This document shows, piece after piece, positions 24,253 through 34,822 of a DNA stretch of 64,000 nt. The DNA is from Artemisia argyi (Eukaryota; Streptophyta; Magnoliopsida; Asterales; Asteraceae): assembly GCA_030686995.1 (NCBI GenBank), contig CM060692.1:16659465-16723464 (forward strand), read 5' to 3'. The translations under genes and the position numbers were made by a program. Positions within the stretch are counted from its first letter, which is position 1; every line of letters starts with the position of its first letter. The notes below the pieces were generated by a model that worked only from the letters and a program-made list of their open reading frames with translations, was not told the DNA's origin and searched no databases.

Positions 24253-25668
24253 TGATGCGTGGGAATCGCAACAGGCTTTACCTCTCAAGGGATCCCGAGA
24301 AGCTTACAACCCCCACCAGGCAGTGTACCTGATCGTTGTAGTATAGTATAGTGACAAGTACCAGGGGATTGATCGTTCAGCTTAGGAATAGTGTCGCTAG
24401 GATTAGAAAGCCTAAATACTAGTTCTAAAGGTGAGGGATGATTATTTTTGTGTTTTTTATATTTTATGGAAAGCAAGTAAAATCTCGGGGTTTGAAGGAT
24501 TTGGGCGGAATTAGTTGCTAGTCAGCTAACCCAATACTACAATGCAATCAAAATAAAATACTAAAAATGAAAATAAACTAATTATACTAAGGTTGTGAGC
24601 AGTAATTGGAGAAAATGTGTTTACTTAGATTTCACTACTCCCTAGATATCTTTTACACGTTAATTACTTGTTATAATTGCATGGATGACGGATCGTATTC
24701 CTTAATACCATTCATGGGGTGGCATTCATAACTCCCCAATTCTATGAGCTCTTATCTCCTCCTACACCATGCCCAGCACAACTATAGGGATTGTAAACAG
24801 TGGCTCATGCATTAAATACAACCAATAAAGACCTAGTACGCCTCGGTTCATGTTTCTTAAGACGTTCAAGCATGTTACCATTTGGAGATCTGCCAGTTTT
24901 CTTAAGCCTAACATATAAATCATTCATCCAAGACAAGAATAAACAAGTAATCAACACATAATCAATATCTAGGTTTCATTAGATCTAAGCAAACACAAAA
25001 GAGATCTAGCCTAGCATAATGGAATTGAGACAAGAACAAGATATAGACAACCAACACATAGACATATTGATTGAATTAGAAGAACACTTATCTCAATTAC
25101 AATGCAAGGTATCAAGGGTTTGGAACCCTTGAAAAACCTGTAAAAGTTGCACCAAAATCGTACTTAGGGTTTCTCCCAAAACTTCTCTCTTAATGTGTGA
25201 AAATTAGAAAACTATATATAGAAAAATAGGTCTGATGGCGTCAAGACAAACAATGTGACGCCGTCACCTCACAGCCAAAACTCTTCTCAGACTGCCTAGA
25301 TCCACTTCTGATGCCGTCAAGACTTATTCATTTCTAGGCCGTCATGACTCTTTTACTCTTGATGCTCTTCCTACGTGACGCCGTCAAATCTGTTCTGGAT
25401 CGTCATGGAAATTCATGAAATTTGCTCTTGACGCCGTCAAGGTTTTGCTCTTGACGCCGTCACCTACTGTTCCCAGCTTGGAAAATTAAGACTTTGGCGT
25501 TTTCTTCACTTTTATGCTCCAAAAACGTCCGAATTGCTTCCTTTTCCAGATTTCACTCCCAAAGTACCTAAAATCACAAAAGGAACGATTTAGGGCAATA
25601 TTTGATCAAATAAATTCGGATTCGGGCTTAAATGACCCCCAAAAAAGGGACCATTTTTCGCCTCATCA
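24253..25668 (-). repeat. Athila-type 5' LTR
   Basis: A 1416-bp LTR adjoining the primer site and matching 14829-16243. Its TGACG array lies at about 25233-25461 and its TATA box at 25212-25221. In several sites of this copy the CG of the motif has decayed (TGATGGCGTCA, TGATGCCGTCA), as expected for methylated cytosines. Confidence 0.95.
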
Positions 25669-25673
25669 ACCTT

Positions 25674-26353
25674 GGACTCTAATCTGGTTGACTGTACCTT
25701 GGTAGTCAATGTAGATGTTCTAGTTTGGCCTTGGGAGGAAACTAGTATCTACTTTTGATGAAGAGGAGATTTAACTAGATATAAGATGTACCATAAAGTA
25801 GGGCTTCTCATTGTGAAGGGTATATGGCCTAGGAGGATAGTGCATGATGGGTGGAATAGAGAGTGTGTGTAAGATGAACCTTCTTGGTCCACCCAATGTA
25901 CTGTCACAGGGGGATTGGTTGGCATCATGGGGGGTGAGTGTTTCTAGTCATCTGAGGCCTTTCTAGAGAAGGAAATGTAGGATGATTTGGAAGAGTCCCT
26001 CCATGGATGGGTATGGGTTCCTAGTGAAGCCACACACATTTTCCATCTTGCTATTGTGGATGCTGGTTGAATGGTTAGATGGAAAGGTGATGTGGAAATG
26101 TAGCTAGATGGTTGTGCATTAGTGGTGAATTTTAAGGTCAAGCTGGCATGGTTTATGTTATACTTGCAGCTTTGACAGTTGAGTATGATTCTGAGCTATC
26201 AGATATATAGTTCTAGTGTATTCTGAGATAGTATTGATGTTTGTATTAGTTCAGTAAGATGTTTTGTATCTCTGGATGGGGCATGTCCATCACAGACATG
26301 GAATTCTTGTAATTTGTTTGATATTAATATAATTCACCCTTTGCAAAAAAAAA
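25674..26353 (+). other. LINE 3' UTR, distal half
   Basis: No coding sequence. This is the continuation of the LINE 3' UTR after the LTR insertion and ends in an A tail at 26344-26353. The last ~60 bp (TTGTAATTTGTTTGATATTAA) resemble plant LINE 3' ends. Confidence 0.6.
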
Positions 26354-26354
26354 A

Positions 26355-26789
26355 GTGAGAACCAAAACTAAGGTTGTGCATAGAAATAATAGCGACCAAC
26401 CATTAGAAGACTATTGGTCTATTAGTGCCGATGCTGGTGTAGGTTCACCTTCCATTGATGTTCGTGGTTGTCCAAACAGTGATACATTAGTTGCTGTTTC
26501 CATAGATGTCAATACTTTTTTAGATTCTAATAACGGTCACGGGGTTGGTGCCATGGGTATGTTGGATCCTGGTGTCATGGACGTGGATGATTCGTTTGAT
26601 TATACTAATGTGTTACGTCAGGGGTCTGTTGCAAGGGCGAATGTTGCTGGTGTATCCACCAGGTTGTCGAATGGTATAACCATTAATGAACCTGATCTGG
26701 CTGCTGTGATGGGGGGGGGGGGGGTCATGTCGTCATCGTGTTCCGGTGTGTACGGATGCTACTGGGAAGGGAAAGAGGAAGATAGATGA
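26355..26789 (+). pseudogene. Unidentified gene fragment next to LINE tail
   Basis: An open frame of 144 codons beginning MRTKTKVVHRNNSDQPLEDY, with coding-like composition but no domain I recognise. A run of 14 G at 26710-26723 probably shifts the frame. In another frame the following sequence reads TDATGKGKRKIDDIPPFTTN and ends at a GTAATG donor-like site. A possible further exon starts after the TAG at about 26894. It lies inside the candidate Helitron, so it may be a relic of a Helitron-borne gene; the identity is unknown. Confidence 0.3.
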
Positions 26790-27237
26790 TATACCGCCGT
26801 TTACAACCAACGGTAATGTTCATTTTGTATTTGTGCCTTATCGTGTCTGTGTATCATTGATTCCTCTAATGTTTGTGTCACGATTTGCGTAGGTAGATTT
26901 GCAGCCTATGGATGAATGTGTTTCAGACAGCTCGGTTACTGGTAACTGTGTTGCGGGTCGCCTTTCACTTTTTCCGGCTGACATCGCGGGTATTTTCTTA
27001 CACGATTGTCTCATTTTTCTGTTCCGGTACCTGTGTTGTTTCAGATAACAGTTCCTTTTTCCATGTTTGAAATCAGTAATTAGAACTTGAATGGCATGTT
27101 TTTGTGTTTTCGAATTATACAGTTATAGTTTCAAGGTACTGATGAAAGTATTTCAAAAGATATCTAAGAAAACCGCTCGATTATCAACGACGGGAAACAA
27201 CGCCCCTCCGCAACGCAGCGGCCCGTCGCCCACCTCG

Positions 27238-30200
27238 TTTATTTAAAAGTGATATCGAAGGCATGACTAACATTTCACATCTAGTTTTGTAATTCGTATA
27301 CTTTAGTACGTTAGGGTAGCTATATCATTGTCGTTTGATAACTAGGGTGTCATAAAACCTTACTCGACCCGGACCCGAACCCCAACCCGAATAACGATAC
27401 TCGGGTCGGGTTACCCGGGTCCAAAATCTAACTCGGTTCAATCTGGTCAACCCGATTAACCCGAGTACGAACCAGATGTTAATTTTTCTCTTTATATGTT
27501 CATATAGCACCATCAAATTATATCCATATAACATTAAGGGGGCTAAAAATCCCAAATGCTTTGGCAAATACCGTAGCGCTACAGTGTTCATACCAAACTT
27601 CCTTTTCACTTCCTAGAAAATTCCAGATAACAACACTCTCCTTCTTCCACAAAGCTCATAAACATCATATCGAGATTCATCCATTGTCCCACCGTCTCAC
27701 TAATCAAACCCATATACAAAACCAAAAAAAAAAAAAACCCAGATTCATTGTGCACAAACAATTAAAAAAAAAAAGGTCACAGCAATGCAGATATAACATC
27801 ATAATTCTTAAATCGGCTTATCTTTCATTTGTTTGCGTTTTTGTTTCTACACATCCAAAAATATCGATAGGTAGAAAAATCATCAGGTATATTTTTTTAC
27901 TTTATGGTAAATTTTTTCTAAGATATCAATTTTTAATTTTGATTCTGATTTTAGATCTCAAGTTTTTACTTTTAAAGGCTTGATTTTTAGGGGTTTTTTT
28001 GTATGAATTTATTGGTTTTGTGTAGCTTAGATGAGGTTATGTGTGTGTTGGTTACTTAATAGTTATGAGATAAAAAAAGTATGTAGTTTTATGTTTGTGT
28101 CATAAGCTGTTTTTTCATAAGCAGTTTGAAATAAGCTGCTTTTTTTAAGAGTTTTTAAGTGGGTTTTTTTTGGTGAATTTGCTGATGCTTTGTGAGTTTT
28201 GCAGGGCCAGTTGACGAAATGGGAGTTGAGAGGATGCACTGAGGTTGTTCTGATCACACTTGACCAATAATGTTTTTTCATTTTTTTTAAAGTCAGTGTT
28301 TAAGTTAGTTATTTATACACCGCCCACTTATAAATAAGCACTTATAAGCTCCTTGAACTAAGCATTGTAGAATATTGAGTTTGGATTTGCTTATTTCGGA
28401 ATCTGTTAAATTTAGTTTTCATAAGTGGATAACTTCTGACTTATTGCAAAACTTACCTACTAATGAACGAGCAACTTCTGTGTCGACTTTCATGTGTAGT
28501 ATTAACAAAAATGAAGAAAGAAATTGATATTAGAAGCTTTAGTTTATATAAGTACCTATGATTAATAATCACGAGTCACTTACTTTACTTATTTTAGGTA
28601 GTATATGAGCAGAAGCGGCTTTATAGAATAAAGTTAAAATGTTGGCATTTTAACCAACTCTTTTGACTCTTTTCGGCCAACGTAATCAATTTAATAAAAT
28701 TAATAAGAAACAAAAAGTCGTTGCTTATAATGATGATGACAGCAACGTTTCAATCAATTGATCACCAAGCCACATTTCTATAGTTGTGAAAATTGGAAAA
28801 AGAATGTGCATGTTGATAATTGCTTATAATTATGTTTTTTTTTTCGGTAGCAACATGGATTTGATAATTGCCGCACTTTGATTATCAGCACGACAGGAAT
28901 GGAGTCAAGTGGAATGAGATGAGATTTGCCATCAACCAGTAGCAACATTTATTTTTTATGAACTGAAGGAAAATGGAAATAAAAAAATGTTGGTGGTTGT
29001 GCTTGACTTGACCCATTTTGATCAGTTAGCTAATACTGTGAACATAAATAGTTGGCTTATATGAGATTTTTTTTGGTATTCAGCACATATTTGGTTGCAG
29101 TCGGCCAACGATTAGATTATTATCATTGTGGCGAGGCATGCTTAATAAGCTTGCACCCATGACAAATGTATCCTTTTCCGCGGCTGTTTGTCTGTCCACG
29201 TCTGTTAGTTAAAAAAGGGGTTGACTTTATAAGTTTATTTGCATTGTGGCAGGGCAAACTTTGACTGTATGTGTGTAGTTAAGCAGGAAGTTGAGTTTGT
29301 TTTCTGGGCGGCTCGGATGAGTTGGATAGTGGTTCTGCAGGAAGTTAAACCAAGCAGAAAATCCGTGATCACAAATGCTTCTCGTAATTTTTCAACTGTG
29401 TGAAATTTGATTAAGTTACATTAGAGCTAAATAAACTTTAGTGTTTTGTGTTCTTGGTTATTTGGCTGCGAATGAAGGTGAGTAGGGCGCCAATAAGGTT
29501 TTCGCGATTTCACTGTTCAAGGATGTTGTGATGCTAGAAAAGTTGATGTAACCGATGCTTGCATCGTGGGAATGTTTCCAGATCCTAATTCGCTCGGTAA
29601 GTAGTATTATATATGGCTATATATAGGGTGCTTAGGATTGCTTATGAAAAATGATTACATGCTTATTGTGTTTTGATATGGGTAATATGTATTTTGAGCG
29701 TGTTTTCTATTTGCTAACTAGAACTACTTATCCGATTACATGTGAGTAAAATAAGTTGTTTTGCAAAAGATTTACAAACCATGGACAGCAAAGCCTTAGC
29801 CAGAACCAGCAACATCAGCCCCTATTTGGTTTGGACTCAAAAGTGTGAAATGTTTGAGCTTCACTGTAAACATGAGTTAAATTCAGGTACTTTTTTCCCC
29901 ATTGAATCAATTTTTGTTTAAACATCAGCTTAAAAGTGTGAAATGTTTGAGCTGCACTGTAAACATGATTGTATAGGTCATGAAAGCTCTTTTTAATATA
30001 ACAATAAGCGGGCTTTAAAGACCCAATGCTTTTATCCCCGGTTCGGGTTATTTGAGGCCCACACTCTAAAGTTATCTTTTGGTACCCGACCCGTGCTATT
30101 CACCTTATCTCACATCTTCTTCCTTTTTTCCAGCTCCGACTGGGTGATAGTTCAAACAACAAATTAACCGTCACCCGATCCGACAAGAATGCGTTTCTGT

Positions 30201-31172
30201 TATGCTACAGTTGCATGTGAGGGGTTCGTTAGGTTGGCGCGCAAACACTTTTGTCATAAAATAGTTGATAACTTTTTGGGCTGAAAATGGTTTGATAAGA
30301 TATTATTTGACTCTTTGTATTTGATTGAATATAATGTATAGCTTCTAAACCTTATTATCTTGATTAATTTGAATCTCGCTAAGTTCTTCAATTGATAGTA
30401 TTGATTGATGTTTTTTGTGTAAGGTCCGAACATAAGATGAAAGCCGTGTCGAGAGATGGAGTATTCAGTCCGCCATATAGTGGCCCAGTTCTTTGTATTG
30501 AGTAGCAAAAGTCGGATAAAGAGGTATGTGATCTACCCATTTTTCTTGGTAGTAGTAAGCCTGCCCATATTAAGTATAACTGAAGTGAAATTTTTAGCCC
30601 TTACGGATAAATTCTACAATAAAAGAAAGCTGTTGCGTGAAACTTTAGATACCCTGTTTCCCCATACTTACATTTGAATTTTGGTGTGCAGTTGGTTTTC
30701 TCATCTTATGCTACCGTCTATGGGCAGCCTAAGAAAATTATATGTGTTCGCCAAGGTATCATATTACTGCCCTTAAAGATGCTCTATTTGTTAAGTGTTT
30801 TACCTTTTTCTAAACGAGAGTAACCTTTGCTTTAGTTGTAGACAAATTGAGCTTCTTGAAAACCATTAAATAACATTTCCTAAGATTGTCTGATTTTTGG
30901 AGAAAGGTACTTAAAAACGATAAGCACATTTGCTTATTATTAAAATTCCAAACACTCTTTAAATAGGGTCTTTTGCAAGTCTACTAGAACAAATATTATG
31001 TAAACTGTCGGGCTACACGGTATATTGAAAATGCATTATCAGAATCTTTTTTAAATCGCAGTTCTGAAATATTATAGCCTGTTTTGCAGTGCATGTGGTT
31101 ATCTATATTTTAAGGATGTATTTGATGTTACGAATTGAAAGTGTTTGTTTTTGTACATAGTGTTTTTTTTTG
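27238..31172. other. Long non-coding stretch
   Basis: No recognisable protein. 27350-27475 is a degraded repeat rich in GGGTCGGGTT/AACCCGA words, related to 38035-38175. Around 27600-28000 the sequence looks like a 5' UTR followed by an intron (pyrimidine-rich leader, CAG then GTATATTTTTTT). A TTTTGCAG acceptor-like site lies near 28202. I cannot connect these into a gene. Confidence 0.4.
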
Positions 31173-31459
31173 TGTTAGCCTTAAAAGTAATGTTATATTC
31201 GGGAATAGCATCTCCTTTTATGTACAAGGACTAGTTTAGTCAATAGTGCTAAGTTAGGCTTGTATTCTAGTATAAATACCCCTCCTAGTCCCAACTAGGA
31301 GGGTGGATGTCTCATTGTATCACAAGGTGTGTGTGGTTTCCTTCTTTCTCTCTCTAGAAAATACACACACCTTCCCCTTTCTTGAAGCTAATAATATACC
31401 ATGTTTACTCTTTATTTCGAGCATCCCCGACCTCCTGAAGGTGTTTCTTGGTCATAACA
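31173..31459 (+). repeat. Left LTR of the non-autonomous copia-like element
   Basis: A 287-bp LTR. It contains TATAAATA at 31273-31280 and the inverted pair CTCCTAGTCCCAACTAGGAG just downstream, followed by a short leader. This is a plausible promoter and transcription start region. Confidence 0.9.
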
Positions 31460-31544
31460 AGTGGTATCAGAGCTAACCGGGGGCGAATTGTGGTGTTTTT
31501 GGGTGGAAAAAAACGAATCTGGTACTGTTCATCGGTATTTTATC

Positions 31545-32060
31545 GAGTTTGGATTTGATGATTATCGAGTTTGGTGTTTATCGAGTTAGGTAGCAATTCT
31601 TGTCGAGTTAAGAAAAATTTTTCGAGTTAAGAAATTTTTTTATCGAGTTAGGAAATAGTTAGCGAGTTTGGGAAATTGTTACCGAGTTTGGGAAAGGCTT
31701 ATCGAGTTAGGACTTTTGCCGAGTTAGGCTGAATCATCCTTATCGTTTATCGAGTAAGGTTTTTCATGTTTGCTACTTAGACGAAACTCTGCCCAAATTT
31801 TTTCACATTACCGAGTTAAGGATTCCTCAAGTCTTATCGAGTTAAGTTTGAAGGTTACCGAGTTAGAAAAGCATATACTCTATCGAGTTACTAAGATATA
31901 CCGAGTTAGAAAAGGTTTGAAGGTTACCGAGTTAGGAAGCTTTACCGAGTTTGACATGGTTACCGAGTTTGAAATGGTTACCGAGTTAGGGACATTTTTG
32001 CAACGTTTGCGACTTTGGGAGCTTTATCGAGTTGCAAGAATTTTTCCGAGGAGATTATCG
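31545..32060 (+). repeat. CGAGTT motif array
   Basis: About 22 copies of (T)(A/T)(T/C)CGAGTT(A/T)(G/A) occur in some 515 bp, irregularly spaced by about 10-40 bp. They start close after the primer site of the LTR element. The density is far above chance. The array crosses the start of the 207-codon frame at 31770 and is not periodic by three, so it looks like a nucleic-acid feature rather than protein repeats. Confidence 0.85.
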
Positions 32061-32393
32061 AGTAAAATTTATTTTTGGGAGGAGACTAAACGTTCAATTT
32101 TTACGCGAGATTTAAATTTTGGTATAAGGTTGAAAATTTTGGCCCGAAATTCAAATTTTTTGGCCAAAATTCAAATTTTTTCAAAAAAATTTGGCGTAAA
32201 AATTTTTAATACTCAAAATTTTCAGGTAACCTTTGTATTGTATTTCATAGTGATTTCCAAATTATGGGCGAGAAAATTTTCCAATTTTATTTTTGGAGGG
32301 AAAATACGAAATCACTACGAATCACCCGAAATAGAATTTCAAGCTTCACCAAAACACACCACGGATTGCTTAAACGATCCTGATCAAGAATGA
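31770..32393 (+). CDS. Unidentified 207-codon frame in the LTR element
   Basis: Its N-terminal half is made by the CGAGTT array (TEL, TEF and YRV repeats). Its C-terminal half is Phe/Lys/Asn-rich from AAATTTT-type DNA. It resembles no Gag or other protein I know, and may simply be an open frame without function. Confidence 0.2.
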   Translation: MLLRRNSAQIFSHYRVKDSSSLIELSLKVTELEKHILYRVTKIYRVRKGLKVTELGSFTEFDMVTEFEMVTELGTFLQRLRLWELYRVARIFPRRLSSKIYFWEETKRSIFTRDLNFGIRLKILARNSNFLAKIQIFSKKFGVKIFNTQNFQVTFVLYFIVISKLWARKFSNFIFGGKIRNHYESPEIEFQASPKHTTDCLNDPDQE

Positions 32394-33674
32394 CAATCAA
32401 ATAACAACGGCTAGTATCGGATATTTGTGAATATGGGGATAATTCGTTATTATTTATTCGGGTTTGAAGTAACGTTTTACGGGCGCGTGCACTTATTTCA
32501 TCTTCTTTCTTTCTTCACTTCCGTGAAGATGACTTGTTTGGGCATATATTAATGGTGACGAAGACTTGGATATCTAGTTACTTTTGTGATTCTTTCTCTC
32601 TATACTCACAAAGTAGCTATCACTTTAAGGAGTTACGTTGTAGTGCTCAGTGTCTCACGTAGTTGAGGATATGTCAAGATGGATTGTGCTTATTACACTT
32701 CTTTAGGGGTATATGGTACACCATTCTTAGTCACAAGGATAGTACAAGCTTAAGTCACAAGTCTGAGGGATTTTACTTCATTCTCAAGTTCGTCATATCG
32801 GGTTATCTTCATATGGGGTTACTACAAGAGCCGTTGTTGATTCAGAGGTTGATAAAGAGTACGACAATTTCAAATGGTATTGTTAGTAGATTGGGTTTAT
32901 CGACATCTTCTCACGAGCTTATGTGATTAATGATAAAGTGCTTTCAGTTAATACTTCATGTACACAATATTATGCTGATTCCGATGAGATCGCAATCATC
33001 AGAGGAGAGAAATGTGTACATCGAGGACGCACAACAAGTTCACGTGATCGGGCTTAATAATTTATGAAATGATTTTTGTCGGAGATTGGTTGATTCTATA
33101 TCCTTATCCTCTCAACTTTTTCTACGTACTTCTACCTTATCCACCTTCACCAATTTCGGGCAACAAATTCAAGATGATCAGTGTTTCAACTTGTTACTTT
33201 GGTGTTATCATTTCATGTGTACGTTATGGACTGATTTGCTTTATGCAAGATAACTGGAATGCATTTGGTGAGATGAAGATGTTGATATTCAGTTCCCCCG
33301 AATGGACAATCTTGAAGAAGGTCGAGTCTACAGTCTGTTCTACATTTTCCGCTGCATGTTTGAAGACTAAAGACGGTTTGCATTTAATTATCAAATGACT
33401 TCTTCAGATTCATGGCATTCATCAGAAAGGTTGTCAGTTTGGGGGAGAGCACTAATTAGGGGAGAGTGTAAAGCCAGATTTAATCCCTAATTAGATTTGC
33501 TCACATTGTTCTTCTGCAAGTAAAAAGGTGGCAGCTGAGAAGAATCAGGAAGCTGAATGAAGGAATGAAGTTTGAAAACCACTCTCAGAGCTGTTGCGCT
33601 TATGTTTTGTATTCAATTTTACTTGTAGGGAACGTTGTAAGCTATTCCCATATAACATCACTTTAGGGAGAGAT

Positions 33675-33961
33675 TGTTAGCCTTAAAAGTAATGTTATAT
33701 TCGGGAATAGCATCTCCTTCTATGTACAAGGACTAGTTTAGTCAATAGTGCTAAGTTAGGCTTGTATTCTAGTATAAATACCCCTCCTAGTCCCAACTAG
33801 GAGGGTGGATGTCTCATTGTATCACAAGGTGTGTGTGGTTTCCTTCTTTCTCTCTCTAGAAAATACACACACCTTCCCCTTTCTTGAAGCTAATAATATA
33901 CCATGTTTACTCTTTATTTCGAGCATCCCCGACCTCCTGAAGGTGTTTCTTGGTCATAACA
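33675..33961 (+). repeat. Right LTR of the non-autonomous copia-like element
   Basis: A 287-bp copy of 31173-31459, preceded by a purine tract and followed by the target duplication TTTTG. Near identity with the left LTR implies recent insertion. Confidence 0.9.
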
Positions 33962-34822
33962 TTTTGGGTAAAGGGCATTCCACCCGGTAAATTAAATTTT
34001 TTGTACATAGTGTTTGGGCGTAGTGAAGCTTGTTTAGATTATATGATTATACAAGGGTTAAATTATCTATAATATAAGTAATAGGTTAGGAGTGGCTTCA
34101 ATGAACCTATCCTAAAAGATGGTGTTTATCATTACGCTTTGAAAATGATTATATGATTATGATTATTTATGGGTCAGATATACTTTGTAAATCAATTAAT
34201 GAAAAGTTGCAACAAAACTTTGAATATTTGTTCATTTATGCTTTTTGTAAGCTAGAAAGGGGCAATTAGTACTTTTGTAATTGTGATAATTTATAGGGAA
34301 GTCACCTATCGGGCTATCGATGCAATTAAGAATTACAAATTCTTTCCTGGATTATATATTTACAGCAAACTAAATGAGAAAGTGACCTTATGAGAGAGCA
34401 TTCAGCAAATTTATATTTTTTGTTAATTGCAGGTGACAACAGTGAGGGTTGCATTGTCATCAGGTGCTTAAAATTAAAAGCTAGAATCAGCCATGGGAAA
34501 ATACCGCTAATATAAATACAGCATGACGTACGTAAGAATGTAAACCTGAATCTTTTTCAGTCCGCATGTCATTGTGTTTAATAAAGTGTATTCCTAATAC
34601 CTATTATGTGCTGCGTATAAGATTGTCACAAAATTATTAGTGCATAGTATGCTACAGTTGCAGCTGATGCATCCTCATTTGATATGGCGGATTTTTAAAG
34701 TACATTATACAATGTTTGAGAAGGGGCTGATTGGCATAACATCTATTAAATGTAGCGCAAGGGTTAATTCAGACGCCTAGTTATATAATGCATACAATAA
34801 TCATTTGTACGTGATGTTTCAA

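Larger units (their letters stand above)
14829..25668 (-). mobile_element. Athila-type Ty3/gypsy retrotransposon, complete but decayed
   Basis: A 10,840-bp element with LTRs of 1415 and 1416 bp bounded by TG...CA and flanked by ACCTT at 14824-14828 and 25669-25673. Genes run on the minus strand in the order gag, protease, RT, RNase H, integrase. The order, the DLGAS protease, the FMDD reverse transcriptase motif, an integrase tail without a chromodomain, a long non-coding stretch before the 3' LTR and a tRNA-Asp-type primer site all fit the Athila/Tat branch. In-frame stops at 23691, 22502, 21129 and 20301, and a frameshift near 21516-21521, show this copy cannot make a full polyprotein. By eye the two LTRs differ at roughly two dozen positions, so insertion was not very recent. 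Confidence 0.95.
14180..26353 (+). mobile_element. 5'-truncated LINE, split by an LTR retrotransposon
   Basis: The LINE consists of the ORF2 end plus a 3' UTR (14622-14828 and 25674-26343) that finishes with TTCACCCTTTGC and an A tail at 26344-26353. Its two halves are separated by the 10.84-kb LTR element with a 5-bp duplication. A possible short target duplication (TGAGAA at both LINE edges) is too short to be convincing. Confidence 0.75.
13068..27237 (+). mobile_element. Candidate Helitron, interrupted by nested insertions
   Basis: The left end TCTATACTACTATATAAAAC is preceded by A, a standard plant Helitron 5' terminus. The right end at 27188-27237 has a CGACGGG...CCCGTCG hairpin followed by CCACCTCG and then T. 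Without the LINE and LTR insertions the element would be about 2 kb. The final tetranucleotide is CTCG instead of the usual CTRR, so the 3' border is less certain than the 5' one. No Rep/helicase is seen; the unrecognised frames at 13.8 and 26.4 kb may be captured or relic pieces. Confidence 0.45.
31173..33961 (+). mobile_element. Non-autonomous copia-like LTR element (LARD/TRIM type)
   Basis: A 2789-bp element with 287-bp LTRs (31173-31459 and 33675-33961) that differ at about one position, bounded by TGTTAGCC...CATAACA and flanked by TTTTG on both sides. The primer site TGGTATCAGAGC (initiator tRNA-Met) follows the left LTR at 31461. A purine tract TTTAGGGAGAGAT precedes the right one. Inside there is no gag, protease, RT or integrase, so it depends on enzymes from a related element. 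TGTTAG ends, the Met primer site and GGGGGAGAG words near the 3' end fit Ty1/copia ancestry. Confidence 0.93.

Noticed and set aside
27561..27983. 140-codon frame in the long non-coding stretch
   Set aside because: Low-complexity, spans poly-A tracts and an intron-like region; no homology recognised.
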